Source: Streptomyces sp. NBC_01237 (lineage in GTDB: Bacteria; Actinomycetota; Actinomycetes; Streptomycetales; Streptomycetaceae). Taken from it: DNA of 64,000 nt. A model generated the notes under the pieces. It saw only the letters and a list, made by a program, of their open reading frames with translations, searched no databases and was not told the DNA's origin. Shown piece by piece: positions 17,573 to 25,309 of the stretch (positions are counted from its first letter, which is position 1; each line of letters starts with the position of its first letter). The stretch spans positions 1 through 64,000 of the forward strand of contig NZ_CP108510.1 in NCBI RefSeq assembly GCF_035917275.1, written 5' to 3'. The translations under genes and the position numbers were made by a program.

Positions 17573-18259
17573 CTACTCCCTGAAATACTTTGTCCGTTGC
17601 GACTCAGTCTGGCGGCGATACACCTCGGCCCGTATTTCGGATGCGGTCATCGGGATGGGCTCGGGCACTGGGACGAAGCTGAACGGTTGGCCGGCCTGGT
17701 CGATGACGGCTGTGCCACTGCGGCCCGCGCTCATCCAGTCCAGCTCCAGGCGCCAATCGACCTCGAAGGCTGAGAGCGGGTAGATCACGAACAGCTCCGG
17801 GTCGCTGTTCGTCACGGTGAAGGGGAAATCTGCCGCCTCATTGGTCTTTGGCTTGAGCGCCGGTGCCTCAGCGTCCAGGTCTGTCGTGAAGCCGCGTGTG
17901 CTTAAAACTCCCCGTGTCACTTCTGAGCGAGCTGGGCGCGGTGGGCGGCGCGACAGGATGACGGGCCGCATCCGCTGCAGCACCACAGCCTGCGCCGTAT
18001 GCGCTTCCACCAGCAGCCTGACCCCGTTCTTCGGCTGCCATCTGCGGGCGGGTTCCGCATCCAGGCTCATCAGCAAACTGCTGCTGCTGAGCAGTTCAAC
18101 GGTCACGTGCAGCGGAACCTCCGGCTGTGGTGTCCGGCCGGTCACCACGGTGACATTGCCGTGCACATCGCGGGCTTGGATCACCGGCCCGTACACATGG
18201 GCCTGACCGGAGACCTGGTTCTCCGTCTGCTGGTCCTGCGGCTGTGGGGACTCGTCCAT
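17573..18259 (-). CDS. Hypothetical protein with VYGPVIQARDVHGNV motif
   Basis: This 228-residue protein starts at ATG 18259, with AGGAGGAA ten bases upstream. The N-terminus is hydrophilic and carries QAHVYGPVIQARDVHGNVTV (residues 19-38). It resembles the short VVQAG.IHG.V motif I associate with many actinobacterial NTPase and signalling proteins of conflict systems, and may be an assembly or recruitment peptide. The rest looks like two beta-rich lobes, without cysteines or membrane segments, ending in a helical tail (EIRAEVYRRQTESQR). The function is unknown. It lies near the pentapeptide-repeat membrane protein and the nSTAND gene, which is suggestive but not proof of a link. Confidence 0.6.
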   Translation of the reverse strand: MDESPQPQDQQTENQVSGQAHVYGPVIQARDVHGNVTVVTGRTPQPEVPLHVTVELLSSSSLLMSLDAEPARRWQPKNGVRLLVEAHTAQAVVLQRMRPVILSRRPPRPARSEVTRGVLSTRGFTTDLDAEAPALKPKTNEAADFPFTVTNSDPELFVIYPLSAFEVDWRLELDWMSAGRSGTAVIDQAGQPFSFVPVPEPIPMTASEIRAEVYRRQTESQRTKYFRE

Positions 18260-18415
18260 GTTCCGTTCCTCCTGTGATTGTTGAAATCGGGGCAGGACGG
18301 TACCGACCGTGCACAGGCATTGTGCCGGGCGATTGGGCCCGGAAGACCACGGTGAGCTGTCCGCCCAGGCGGCATGGGCATGACCAGCCGTGGTCGGTCG
18401 TTGATCCGGTGGAAC

Positions 18416-18466
18416 GGCACTGCACAGAGAGACCCCGGGCATCATCGCCCGGGGTCTCGTGCTGTC
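18416..18466. repeat. Conserved hairpin element, copy 2
   Basis: The stem GAGACCCCGGGC (18429-18440) pairs with 18447-18458. It has the same GGCACTGCACAGAGAG and CTCGTGCTGTC flanks as copy 1 at 9391-9440. Compared with copy 1, two stem pairs changed on both sides (G-C to A-T, T-A to C-G), so pairing is kept. Confidence 0.6.
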
Positions 18467-18480
18467 GGGAACCGCACGCA

Positions 18481-18925
18481 CTACGGGGCGCTGTCCGGGG
18501 TGCCCGGGAAGCTCAGACGGCCGAGTGTATCCAGCAGATGGGCGACGTGGCCGGGCTCCGGGGCACCCTGGGCCGCTGCGGCCGTGGTGAGGATGTCCTG
18601 CCGGATCTCCGGCGGTGCCTCCCGCCAGTGGGCCACCAGCTGATCGAGGCGTGCGGTATCGCCCGGCTCCGGGGCGGGCTGCGTCCCATCAGATTTCCTC
18701 CGGCCTGAGGTCCCGGACCCAGCGCCACCGGCCTGTCGTATCGGGTGCGTACAGCTCCACGTCGGTCGTCGTGTCGTCCACCACCTCACCGTACGAGGCA
18801 GACACCCCCACAGGTGAGCAATCCAGCCAGAAGGCAGGTCCGGAGCGGTCCGGCACCCAGGGAGTGCCGCCGCTTCCGGAAACCCGCCACACCACTGGTG
18901 TGCCGCACAGGGGCCGCGGCTTCAT
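18481..18925 (-). pseudogene. Probable frameshifted hypothetical gene
   Basis: From ATG 18925 a 78-residue frame runs to a TGA at 18689 (ending VRDLRPEEI). The +1 frame then continues without a start signal as SDGTQPAPEPGDTARLDQLV and stops at 18481 after a protein-like helical segment. Removing one A from GGAAATC (near 18700) would join both into one protein of about 145 residues. An alternative is two overlapping genes using the ATGA-like TGATG at the join, but the frame opened by that ATG looks random. So this is either a real frameshift, a sequencing error in a short A run, or a truncated 78-residue product. Confidence 0.45.
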
Positions 18926-18973
18926 AGAACCGAATCGCTGCGCCGGAGTGGGGTGTTGGGATCGAATACAGGT

Positions 18974-20116
18974 ATGCCTCCCACGCCTGCCCGCCCCCCG
19001 CGGTTACGCCGCACCACCCGTCTCACCGCCCGGACCTCCGTCGGCCTGGGAGCAGGCTCCACCCGGCCACCGGACACTCCCCCTCCTACCGAGGAGCGAC
19101 CGGAAGGTCTGGACTGGGCGCGGCGGATCGAGTTGTTCACGGTCGTGGTCGCGGCCGTCGTGGCGGTGGTGGGTCTGTGGTACTCGAACGTTCAGACCAG
19201 GCAGGCCAATGAGCAGGCCCAGCAGGCTAACGCCCAGGCGCGGGATGACCGGGCGCTGGCCAAGGAGGGGCAGATCACCGACCGGTACACGGCAGCGGTG
19301 GGAAACCTCGGCGAGGACAAGGCGGACGTGCGGCTGGGCGGTATCTACGCCCTGCAGCGGATCATGCAGGACTCCCGCCGCGACCACCCCACCATCGCCC
19401 ACGTCCTCGCCGCCTACATCCGCACCCACGCCGCGAAACCCCCGGCCAAAGACCAGGACGTCGCGGCCGATGTCCACGCCGCCCTCACCGTCCTCGCCAC
19501 CCGGGACACAACCCGGGACGGCCCTTTCCTCCTTGATCTCCGCGCCGCCAAACTCCCCAACATCACCCTCGAATCCACAGCCGGATCAGCGGCGGTTCTG
19601 AGCTACGCGAACCTGCGCGGCGCAGACCTGACCGGCGCGAAGCTGCACGCGAAACTGATCGGCGCAGACTTGACCGGCGCGAAACTGAACGACGCGGACC
19701 TGGACGACGCGTACCTGAACAACGCGAACCTGCGCGGCGCGGACCTCAACGGCGCAGACCTGGACGACGCGAACCTGGACGGCGCGGACCTGCTGGGCGC
19801 GGACCTGCGCGGCGTGGACCTGGACGGCGCGAACCTCAACGGCGCGAACCTGAACAACGCGAAAATGAACGGTGCGTACCTGCAGCACACGGATCTGAAC
19901 AGCGCGGACCTGAGCGGCACGGACCTGAGCGACGCGGAACTGCTGGGCGCGGACCTGCGCAGTGCGAAACTGAACGACGCGAAACTTAACGGCGCGGACC
20001 TGCTGGGCGCGGACCTGCGCGGCGTGGACCTGCGCGGCGCGTTTGACCTGACGAGGGAGCAGGTTGAGGCAGCCGTCACTGACGGCGATACGCGGTTGCC
20101 TGCCGCGCTCCGGTAG
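18974..20116 (+). CDS. Membrane-anchored pentapeptide-repeat protein
   Basis: This 380-residue protein has a proline-rich N-terminus and then one membrane segment (ELFTVVVAAVVAVVGLWY, about residues 54-71). A helical region follows (GQITDRYTAAVGNLGEDKADVRLGGIYALQRI, given here only to mark residues 100-131). The second half has about 30 pentapeptide units of the A(D/N)LxG type, from residue 200 to 355. The membrane-helix-pentapeptide plan is common in actinobacteria and cyanobacteria. The GGIYALQRI segment is the usual conserved block before the repeats. Pentapeptide repeats form a right-handed beta helix; the role here is unknown. The start could be ATG 18974 or GTG 18953. The divergent gene begins only 48 bases away. 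Confidence 0.8.
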   Translation: MPPTPARPPRLRRTTRLTARTSVGLGAGSTRPPDTPPPTEERPEGLDWARRIELFTVVVAAVVAVVGLWYSNVQTRQANEQAQQANAQARDDRALAKEGQITDRYTAAVGNLGEDKADVRLGGIYALQRIMQDSRRDHPTIAHVLAAYIRTHAAKPPAKDQDVAADVHAALTVLATRDTTRDGPFLLDLRAAKLPNITLESTAGSAAVLSYANLRGADLTGAKLHAKLIGADLTGAKLNDADLDDAYLNNANLRGADLNGADLDDANLDGADLLGADLRGVDLDGANLNGANLNNAKMNGAYLQHTDLNSADLSGTDLSDAELLGADLRSAKLNDAKLNGADLLGADLRGVDLRGAFDLTREQVEAAVTDGDTRLPAALR

Positions 20117-20517
20117 GCCCTGGCGGCTTCCCGCCCGCGTTGCCGGCCATCAGCCGCCCTGGCGGCCCGTGGGTCCGGGAGGGCGATGTGCCATGACCCT
20201 CCCGTCCCGGAGCCTCCGGCCAGGCCGGGCGCCGCCCTCGGCGACCACTGCCCCCGGCACGTCACACCCGTCACACCGGCCTGAACTCTGTTGTCCTCCG
20301 CCCGGCTTCGCCGCCTTCGGGAACCGGGGCGGTGTACGGGAGTACCGCACCACCTCACCGGACCAGCGCAGCAGCTGCTGTTCCTGGCCGGTGTACTTGC
20401 GCCTGACAGTAGAGGACACCACTGACAATCCAACCCGTCGGAGGGCTGAGCTGCGACGACAACGATCCTCGCCCGTGGCTTAGTGGTCGGCTCCGGAAAT
20501 CCCTCGGGGGGGGTGAC
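20117..20517. other. Intergenic region
   Basis: No gene, tRNA or clear hairpin could be supported here. Confidence 0.4.
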
Positions 20518-20796
20518 GTGAGGTCAGGTCATGTGTGGGTCCTGGATCGCCGTTTCGGGGTGCGGGGAAGCGGTCGGACGCGGCCGCGCACTCGGAGGAT
20601 CATCGTCCGGGAAGAGGACGGGCGCCTGGTCTGCAGTGCCTGCTATCAGCGGCTGAACCGCGGCGACCGTCCGCGGCACCAGTGCGTCGACTGCGGAGAG
20701 ATGAGGGCCGTCGACCGGCGCCGCCCCCGGGCACGGTGCGTGGCCTGGGAGCGGCGGGGCATGGGGTCTGCGGGTGCGAACTCAGGTCGAGCTTGA
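20518..20796 (+). CDS. Small zinc-ribbon-like protein or gene fragment
   Basis: This 92-residue frame starts with GTG. The centre has LVCSACYQR and then HQCVDCGEM, a CxxC...CxxC pair typical of a zinc ribbon, followed by another single Cys (ARCVAWERRG). Similar stacked ribbons occur at the N-termini of larger Streptomyces DNA-binding proteins, so it may be the front piece of a lost gene. The last 12 residues look non-coding. No partner gene is adjacent. Confidence 0.4.
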   Translation: MRSGHVWVLDRRFGVRGSGRTRPRTRRIIVREEDGRLVCSACYQRLNRGDRPRHQCVDCGEMRAVDRRRPRARCVAWERRGMGSAGANSGRA

Positions 20797-20889
20797 ATGG
20801 GTCCGGAGAAGTGGCGCATGGGCATCGGCGTATGTCATGTCCGCGTAGTCGGGCCCAGTCTGCGACCTCGGCGGCTCCGGCGTCGTCGG

Positions 20890-22083
20890 TCAGGCCGAGC
20901 GCAGGGCGTCTGTCGGGGACACCCTGGCTGCGCGCAGTGCCGGGTAGATTCCGGCGGCGGCCGCCACCAGTACCGACACCAGGGGGCCGGCGATGACCGT
21001 GTAGAGCGGGATGGAGGCGGGCCAGCCCTGTGCGAGGGCGTAGCCGTAGACCGCGAGGCCGCCGACGAACAGCCCGCCGACTCCTCCGATGAGGCCCATC
21101 AGTACGGCTTCGATGAGGAACTGGACGGCGATCTGGCCGCCTCGGGCGCCCAGCGCGCGGCGCAGTCCGACTTCGCCGCGGCGTTCCATCACTCCCACGA
21201 CCATGGTGTTGGCGATGCCGACGCCGCCTACGAGCAGGGCGACCGCGGCGAGGGCGAGGACGAGTCCGGTGAGGGAGTTCTTGGTCTCGGCCCGTGCTGT
21301 GTACAGGTCGGAAGGGCGGCTGACGGCGACCGTGCTCGGGTTGGCGGGGTCGGCGGTGGCTCCGGCAACGGTCTGTACGTCAGGGACGCGTTCGGGGTGG
21401 GCCCTGAGGTAGACCATGGCGGCGGTGCCGTCCGCGCCCAGGTGGGCGGTGGCCTCGGGCCAGCCGACCAGGGCGGCGGTGCCGAGCTCGGGTGCGAGCT
21501 CGTTCGGGGCCAGGATTCCGGTGACGACGAACCACTGTCCGCCCAGCCAGACCCGCTCACCCGGCGCGGTCACGCCGAGCCGGAGTGCGGCCTGGTCGCC
21601 GAGCACGGTCATCGGGAGGTTCTCGCTCGCTTTGTCCAGCCAGTGCCCGCTCCGCAGGGTGGCGTGCAGGACGTCGAGCAGGTTGAGCCGGGCGGCCAGC
21701 ACGGTGAGGCTGTTGGTCTGCTGTGGTGGGACCAGGTCGTTGCGGTAGACCTGGGCTTTGGTGGCTCCGGTCGCGGTGACCTGTTGTACGGGGGCGATGT
21801 TGGCGAGCATTTTCTCGGCCGTGGGCGGCAGCGGCACCGGTTTCTGGTCGGCGCCGTTGCCGGGGGCGACGGTGATCAGGTTGGAGCCGAGCCGGTCCAG
21901 GCGCTCCAGCAGGTGTGCCTGGTTGGAGGCGGAGATTCCGGTCACGGCGATGACGGCGGCGATGCCCAGGGAGATGCCGAGCGCGGACAGGGCGGAGCGC
22001 ATCTTGCGGGTGCGTGGTCCGATCATGCCGAGGCGCAGTGTGTCCGTCGGGCGTAGCCGGGTGCGTCGCAGGGGTGGCGTCAT
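20890..22083 (-). CDS. MacB-like ABC transporter permease
   Basis: This 397-residue protein has the MacB/FtsX layout. A first membrane helix lies near residue 35 (ALGISLGIAAVIAVTGI). A long extracytoplasmic domain (about residues 55-265) follows, then three C-terminal helices (VLALAAVALLVGGVGIANTM, the AVLMGLIGGVGGLFVGG region, IAGPLVSVLVAAAAGIYPAL). The phrase MERRGEVGLRRALGA between helices 2 and 3 is the usual coupling segment for the ATPase. Its ATG overlaps the end of the ATPase gene by 4 nt, so it is the last gene of a four-gene operon. Such systems use mechanotransmission to drive export of peptides, lipids or antibiotics. Confidence 0.9.
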   Translation of the reverse strand: MTPPLRRTRLRPTDTLRLGMIGPRTRKMRSALSALGISLGIAAVIAVTGISASNQAHLLERLDRLGSNLITVAPGNGADQKPVPLPPTAEKMLANIAPVQQVTATGATKAQVYRNDLVPPQQTNSLTVLAARLNLLDVLHATLRSGHWLDKASENLPMTVLGDQAALRLGVTAPGERVWLGGQWFVVTGILAPNELAPELGTAALVGWPEATAHLGADGTAAMVYLRAHPERVPDVQTVAGATADPANPSTVAVSRPSDLYTARAETKNSLTGLVLALAAVALLVGGVGIANTMVVGVMERRGEVGLRRALGARGGQIAVQFLIEAVLMGLIGGVGGLFVGGLAVYGYALAQGWPASIPLYTVIAGPLVSVLVAAAAGIYPALRAARVSPTDALRSA

Positions 22084-22808
22084 CGGACAGCTCCTGCGGG
22101 GTGCGGGCCGCGTTCGTCGGAGTCGATGCGGCCGTCGTGGAGGGCGATTCGCCGGGGGAAGGAGGAGGCCAGCTCGCGGTCGTGGGTGATGACGACGACG
22201 GTGGTGCCGTTGGCGTTCAGGGTGCGCAGCAGCTCGACGACGGCGGTGCCGGAGACGCTGTCCAGGGCCCCGGTGGGTTCGTCGGCGAGCAGCAGTGCGG
22301 GGCGGCCGACGAGGGCGCGGGCGATGGCGACGCGCTGCTTCTCGCCACCGGAGAGCTGGTCGGGGTGGTGGCGGAGCCGGTGTCCGAGGCCCACTTCTCG
22401 CAGGGCTTCGGCGGCTCTGGAGCGCCGGAGTGAGGCGGGGACGCCGCTGTAGAGGAGGCCGGTGGCGACGTTCTCGACCGTGGTGAGCCCGGACAGCAGG
22501 AAGAACTGCTGGAAGACGAAGCCGATCCGGTGGGCGCGCAGGGCGGCCAGTTCGGGGTCGGAGAGCGCGGACAGGTCGCGTCGTTCGAAGTACAGATTTC
22601 CTGCAGTGGGCCGGTCGAGGGAGCCGAGCAGCGCGAGGAGGGTGGACTTGCCGGAGCCGGAGGGTCCGACGACGGCGAGGAGTTCTCCGGCTTCGACGGT
22701 GAGGTCGATGCCGTGCAGGATGCGCAGCGGCGGTGATCCCGGGTATTCCTTGGTGATGCCGGAGAGTTCCAGTACGGGTGTGCTGCAGGGTTGCTGAGGG
22801 GGCGTCAC
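22080..22808 (-). CDS. MacB-type ABC transporter ATP-binding protein
   Basis: This 242-residue ATPase has Walker A GPSGSGKST near residue 48, Q-loop FQQFFLL near 100, signature LSGGEKQRVAIARAL near 150 and Walker B LLLADEPTGALDS near 172, with the switch His in VVITHDREL near 206. All catalytic residues are present. It overlaps the permease gene by 4 nt and the adaptor gene by 4 nt, giving tight translational coupling. It energises the permease at 20890-22083. Confidence 0.93.
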   Translation of the reverse strand: MTPPQQPCSTPVLELSGITKEYPGSPPLRILHGIDLTVEAGELLAVVGPSGSGKSTLLALLGSLDRPTAGNLYFERRDLSALSDPELAALRAHRIGFVFQQFFLLSGLTTVENVATGLLYSGVPASLRRSRAAEALREVGLGHRLRHHPDQLSGGEKQRVAIARALVGRPALLLADEPTGALDSVSGTAVVELLRTLNANGTTVVVITHDRELASSFPRRIALHDGRIDSDERGPHPAGAVR

Positions 22809-23932
22809 TTCGGGATCACCACCTGGGCGTCGGCTTGGATGTCCCCGGTGATCTGCGCCTTGGCGTCGGCGACCAGTCCCAGCTGGATCCTGACCAGCCG
22901 GGTGGTGGCGCCGCTGACGACCTGGACTCCGTAGCCGCCGCCGTCCAGGGCGAGCAGCGCGGTGACGGGGACGATGAGCGCGTCGCTGACGGTCTCGCCG
23001 ACGACGGTGACGGTCACGGAGGAGGGCCCGGCCTGCTTGGCCTGCCGCTGGTGGTCCAGCGCGATGGTGACGGTGGTCTTGTCCGCGCCGTCTGAGCCGT
23101 TGTCCCCGCCGTCGCCGGTACCGCCGCGGACCAGTGAGCGAATGCGTCCGTCGATGGTGCTGCCGTCGGCCAGCTTCACTGTCACCCGGCCGTTGGGCTT
23201 GAACTGGGAGAGCTGGTTGTCGGCGGGCTGCGCGGTGGCGACCAGGTCGGTGCCGGACACGGTCATGACCGCGGTGGCCCCGAGGGCCGAGCCGAGCTGC
23301 GCGCCGAGCTGCTGCACCCGCACGGCCGCCTGCGGCAGCATGACGACACTGCCGAGCGATACCGTTCCCGTCTGCTTCTCACCGAGGGCCTTCTGCCAGC
23401 GCTTGACGGCGGTGACGGTGGCAGGGGTGAACTTCTGGTCGGCCGTCAGGCCGAGTCCGTCGGCATGGCCGAGCTTGATCAGGTTGCGTTTGAGCTGTTC
23501 GACGTCGGGTCCGTCACTGATGTCGGGGCCGAGGTCGCGCCACGTCGGCCGGTCCCCGGTGAGCAGCACCACGGGCCGTCCGTCGACCTCGTACAACTTC
23601 GCTCCCGCCTTGACGACGGCACCGACGGCGGGCAGGGCGGTGAGCGTTCCGTGGCCGGAGGCGATGACGGGAGTCGGGGTGCTGTAGCTGAGCGCGCCGC
23701 CGACCTGGATGCCGGTGGACAGCGAGCCCTTCTGCACCGCGACGGTGCCGTGGCCGACGGACGGCTTCGCGGAGGCGGTGCCGCGGTGTTCCCAGGGGCG
23801 CATCGCGGCGAGCGCACCCGAGCCGCCGAGCGCGGCGACCAGGACGAGCGCGACGACGACCTTACGGCTCCCCTTTCGCGCCGGGGCGGGCGAGGTGCCG
23901 TTGGGGGCGGTGGTCTCAACAGTGTGGCTCAT
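22805..23932 (-). CDS. Extracytoplasmic adaptor (HlyD/MacA-like) with peptidoglycan-binding domain
   Basis: This 375-residue protein starts at ATG 23932, two bases after the stop of the lipoprotein gene. There is an N-terminal membrane anchor (VVVALVLVAALGGSGALAA, about residues 24-42). A lipoyl/barrel-like segment follows (YSTPTPVIASGHGTLTALPA), then a PG_binding_1 domain with DVEQLKRNLIKLG and TVTAVKRWQKALG (about residues 140-185), then further barrel segments ending QADAQVVIPK. This adaptor with a peptidoglycan-binding insert is the usual partner of MacB-like ABC pairs in Gram-positive actinobacteria. It probably links the permease to the cell wall or gates the substrate. Confidence 0.85.
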   Translation of the reverse strand: MSHTVETTAPNGTSPAPARKGSRKVVVALVLVAALGGSGALAAMRPWEHRGTASAKPSVGHGTVAVQKGSLSTGIQVGGALSYSTPTPVIASGHGTLTALPAVGAVVKAGAKLYEVDGRPVVLLTGDRPTWRDLGPDISDGPDVEQLKRNLIKLGHADGLGLTADQKFTPATVTAVKRWQKALGEKQTGTVSLGSVVMLPQAAVRVQQLGAQLGSALGATAVMTVSGTDLVATAQPADNQLSQFKPNGRVTVKLADGSTIDGRIRSLVRGGTGDGGDNGSDGADKTTVTIALDHQRQAKQAGPSSVTVTVVGETVSDALIVPVTALLALDGGGYGVQVVSGATTRLVRIQLGLVADAKAQITGDIQADAQVVIPK

Positions 23933-23934
23933 GA

Positions 23935-24462
23935 TCACTGACCGATCGAGTAGCCGGGCATCGGGAGCTTGCCGCAGGCCGGCTGGATGGCGTCCCATTT
24001 GGCGTTGTTGAGAGATTTCGCCGGGAATATGAGGATGCCGGTCTTGGGGTCGGGGTCAGGGATGTCCGCGTAGCCGTGCTTCCGCGCGCACGCGACGAAG
24101 GCACGCGCTTGCTCGACGAACTTCTCGTTACCCTTCTGCTGGACCTGGTGGATGCCGGGGACCTTGGCGTCGCAGGCCTTGCTCGCCGTGTCGAGGCCGT
24201 TGGCCGAGCCGGGACTGTCGACACCGGCGGCTGGGAAGGTGATGTTGCCGTCCTTGTCCTGCTCGACGCTGGTCTGCCCCTGCTTGTGCATGCAGTCCAC
24301 CCAGGCCCGCCGGACCGCGTCGTCGTCCTGCGGCTTGCTCTTTCCCGCGCCGTCGCCCCCGGCCACGCTGGGCGCAGTGCCCTGTGAGGAGCAGCCGGTC
24401 ATCACCAGCGCCGCCGTCACGGCGGTCGCCACCAGTACGGTTCGTATGGTCTTGGTACGCAT
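23935..24462 (-). CDS. Lipoprotein at the head of the ABC export operon
   Basis: This 175-residue protein starts at ATG 24462. The signal RTKTIRTVLVATAVTAAL ends in a lipobox LVMTGC (Cys near residue 23), so it should be lipid-anchored outside the membrane. The mature domain has paired phrases VRRAWVDCMHKQG and ARAFVACARKHG with later ASKACDAK and QPACGKL, four cysteines in a duplicated CMHKQG/CARKHGY pattern. Domains like this occur beside peptidoglycan-binding ABC adaptors and two-component genes in Streptomyces. The gene lies 2 nt upstream of the adaptor gene and diverges from the two-component system. Confidence 0.8.
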   Translation of the reverse strand: MRTKTIRTVLVATAVTAALVMTGCSSQGTAPSVAGGDGAGKSKPQDDDAVRRAWVDCMHKQGQTSVEQDKDGNITFPAAGVDSPGSANGLDTASKACDAKVPGIHQVQQKGNEKFVEQARAFVACARKHGYADIPDPDPKTGILIFPAKSLNNAKWDAIQPACGKLPMPGYSIGQ

Positions 24463-24652
24463 TTCGTGGTCTCCCTGCTGGATGTCGACATCGACCTCGG
24501 CATTTCTACGGACCGGCGAGTTACGCACCAGTGAGTGCGTGCCTAACCACCGGCTAACGCCCGCCGAGGCATCGTTGACCAAGAAGGGCCAGGACAGGCC
24601 GGTACGGGGCAGGACAGCGCAGCGCAGGGCGCGGCGAGGGGAGTGGAGCAGA
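24463..24652. promoter_or_regulatory. Divergent promoter region of export operon and two-component system
   Basis: These 190 bases separate the lipoprotein start (minus strand) and the response-regulator start (plus strand), so they must hold both promoters and, very likely, response-regulator sites. Near-repeats built on GTTACGC/GTGCGTG around 24520-24545 are visible, but I could not define an operator. Confidence 0.5.
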
Positions 24653-25309
24653 ATGCGAGTGCTGATCGTCGAGGACGAGGTGGACCTGGCCGCGATGCTC
24701 GCCGAGGGCCTGCGCGCCGAAGGCATGGTCTGCGACGTCGCCCACGACGGCGCCCGCGCGCTCGAAATGACGGCCGCCGCCGACTACGACGTCCTGCTCC
24801 TTGACCGGCACCTGCCCAAGCTGAGCGGGGACGCCGTCTGCCGGGCCCTGAACACAGCCGGCTACCCGGCCAGAATCCTGATGCTCACCGCCGCCGGATC
24901 CCTCGCCGACCTGGTCGACGGCCTCGGCCAGGGCGCCGACGACTACCTGGCCAAACCCTTCTCGTACCTGGAACTGATCGCCCGGCTGCGCGCGCTGGGC
25001 CGCCGCTCCCCTGCCGGCAGCAGTGCCACCGTGCTGAGCAGGCACGGCGTCAGCCTGGACACCGTGCGCAGGATCGCCGAACGCGACGGCCGGCCACTGA
25101 AGCTGACACCCAAGGAGCTCGGAGTGCTGGAACTGCTGCTGGCCGCGGACGGCGCCCCGGTCCACAGCGAGCAGCTGCGGGGCAGCCTGTGGGACGCAGC
25201 ACTGGCCCCGGCCACCACCGCCGTCCGGGTCACCGTCCACTCGCTGCGCCGCAAGCTCGGCGACCCACCACTGATCATCAACGACCCCGGCTACGGGTAC
25301 CGGCTGTGA
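24653..25309 (+). CDS. OmpR-family response regulator
   Basis: This 218-residue regulator has the receiver acidic pair VEDEVD (residues 6-11), phosphoacceptor Asp in LLLDRHLP near 50, Thr in MLTAAG near 80 and Lys in AKPFSYLEL near 101. The C-terminal winged helix covers about residues 125-216 (LTPKELGVLELLL ... TVHSLRRKLG). Its stop overlaps the kinase start by GTGA. The neighbouring ABC operon is the likely target. Similar pairs in actinobacteria sense cell-envelope stress or antibiotics. Confidence 0.92.
   Translation: MRVLIVEDEVDLAAMLAEGLRAEGMVCDVAHDGARALEMTAAADYDVLLLDRHLPKLSGDAVCRALNTAGYPARILMLTAAGSLADLVDGLGQGADDYLAKPFSYLELIARLRALGRRSPAGSSATVLSRHGVSLDTVRRIAERDGRPLKLTPKELGVLELLLAADGAPVHSEQLRGSLWDAALAPATTAVRVTVHSLRRKLGDPPLIINDPGYGYRL

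Noticed and set aside
20464..20517. Sequence CGTGGCTTAGTGGTCGG resembling the D-arm of a tRNA
   Set aside because: No matching acceptor stem, anticodon arm or T-loop (GGTTCGA) is found at the right distance.
20797..22056. Plus-strand frame over the ABC permease
   Set aside because: A shadow frame. The minus strand has the MacB layout, overlapping ATG/TGA junctions and an operon context.
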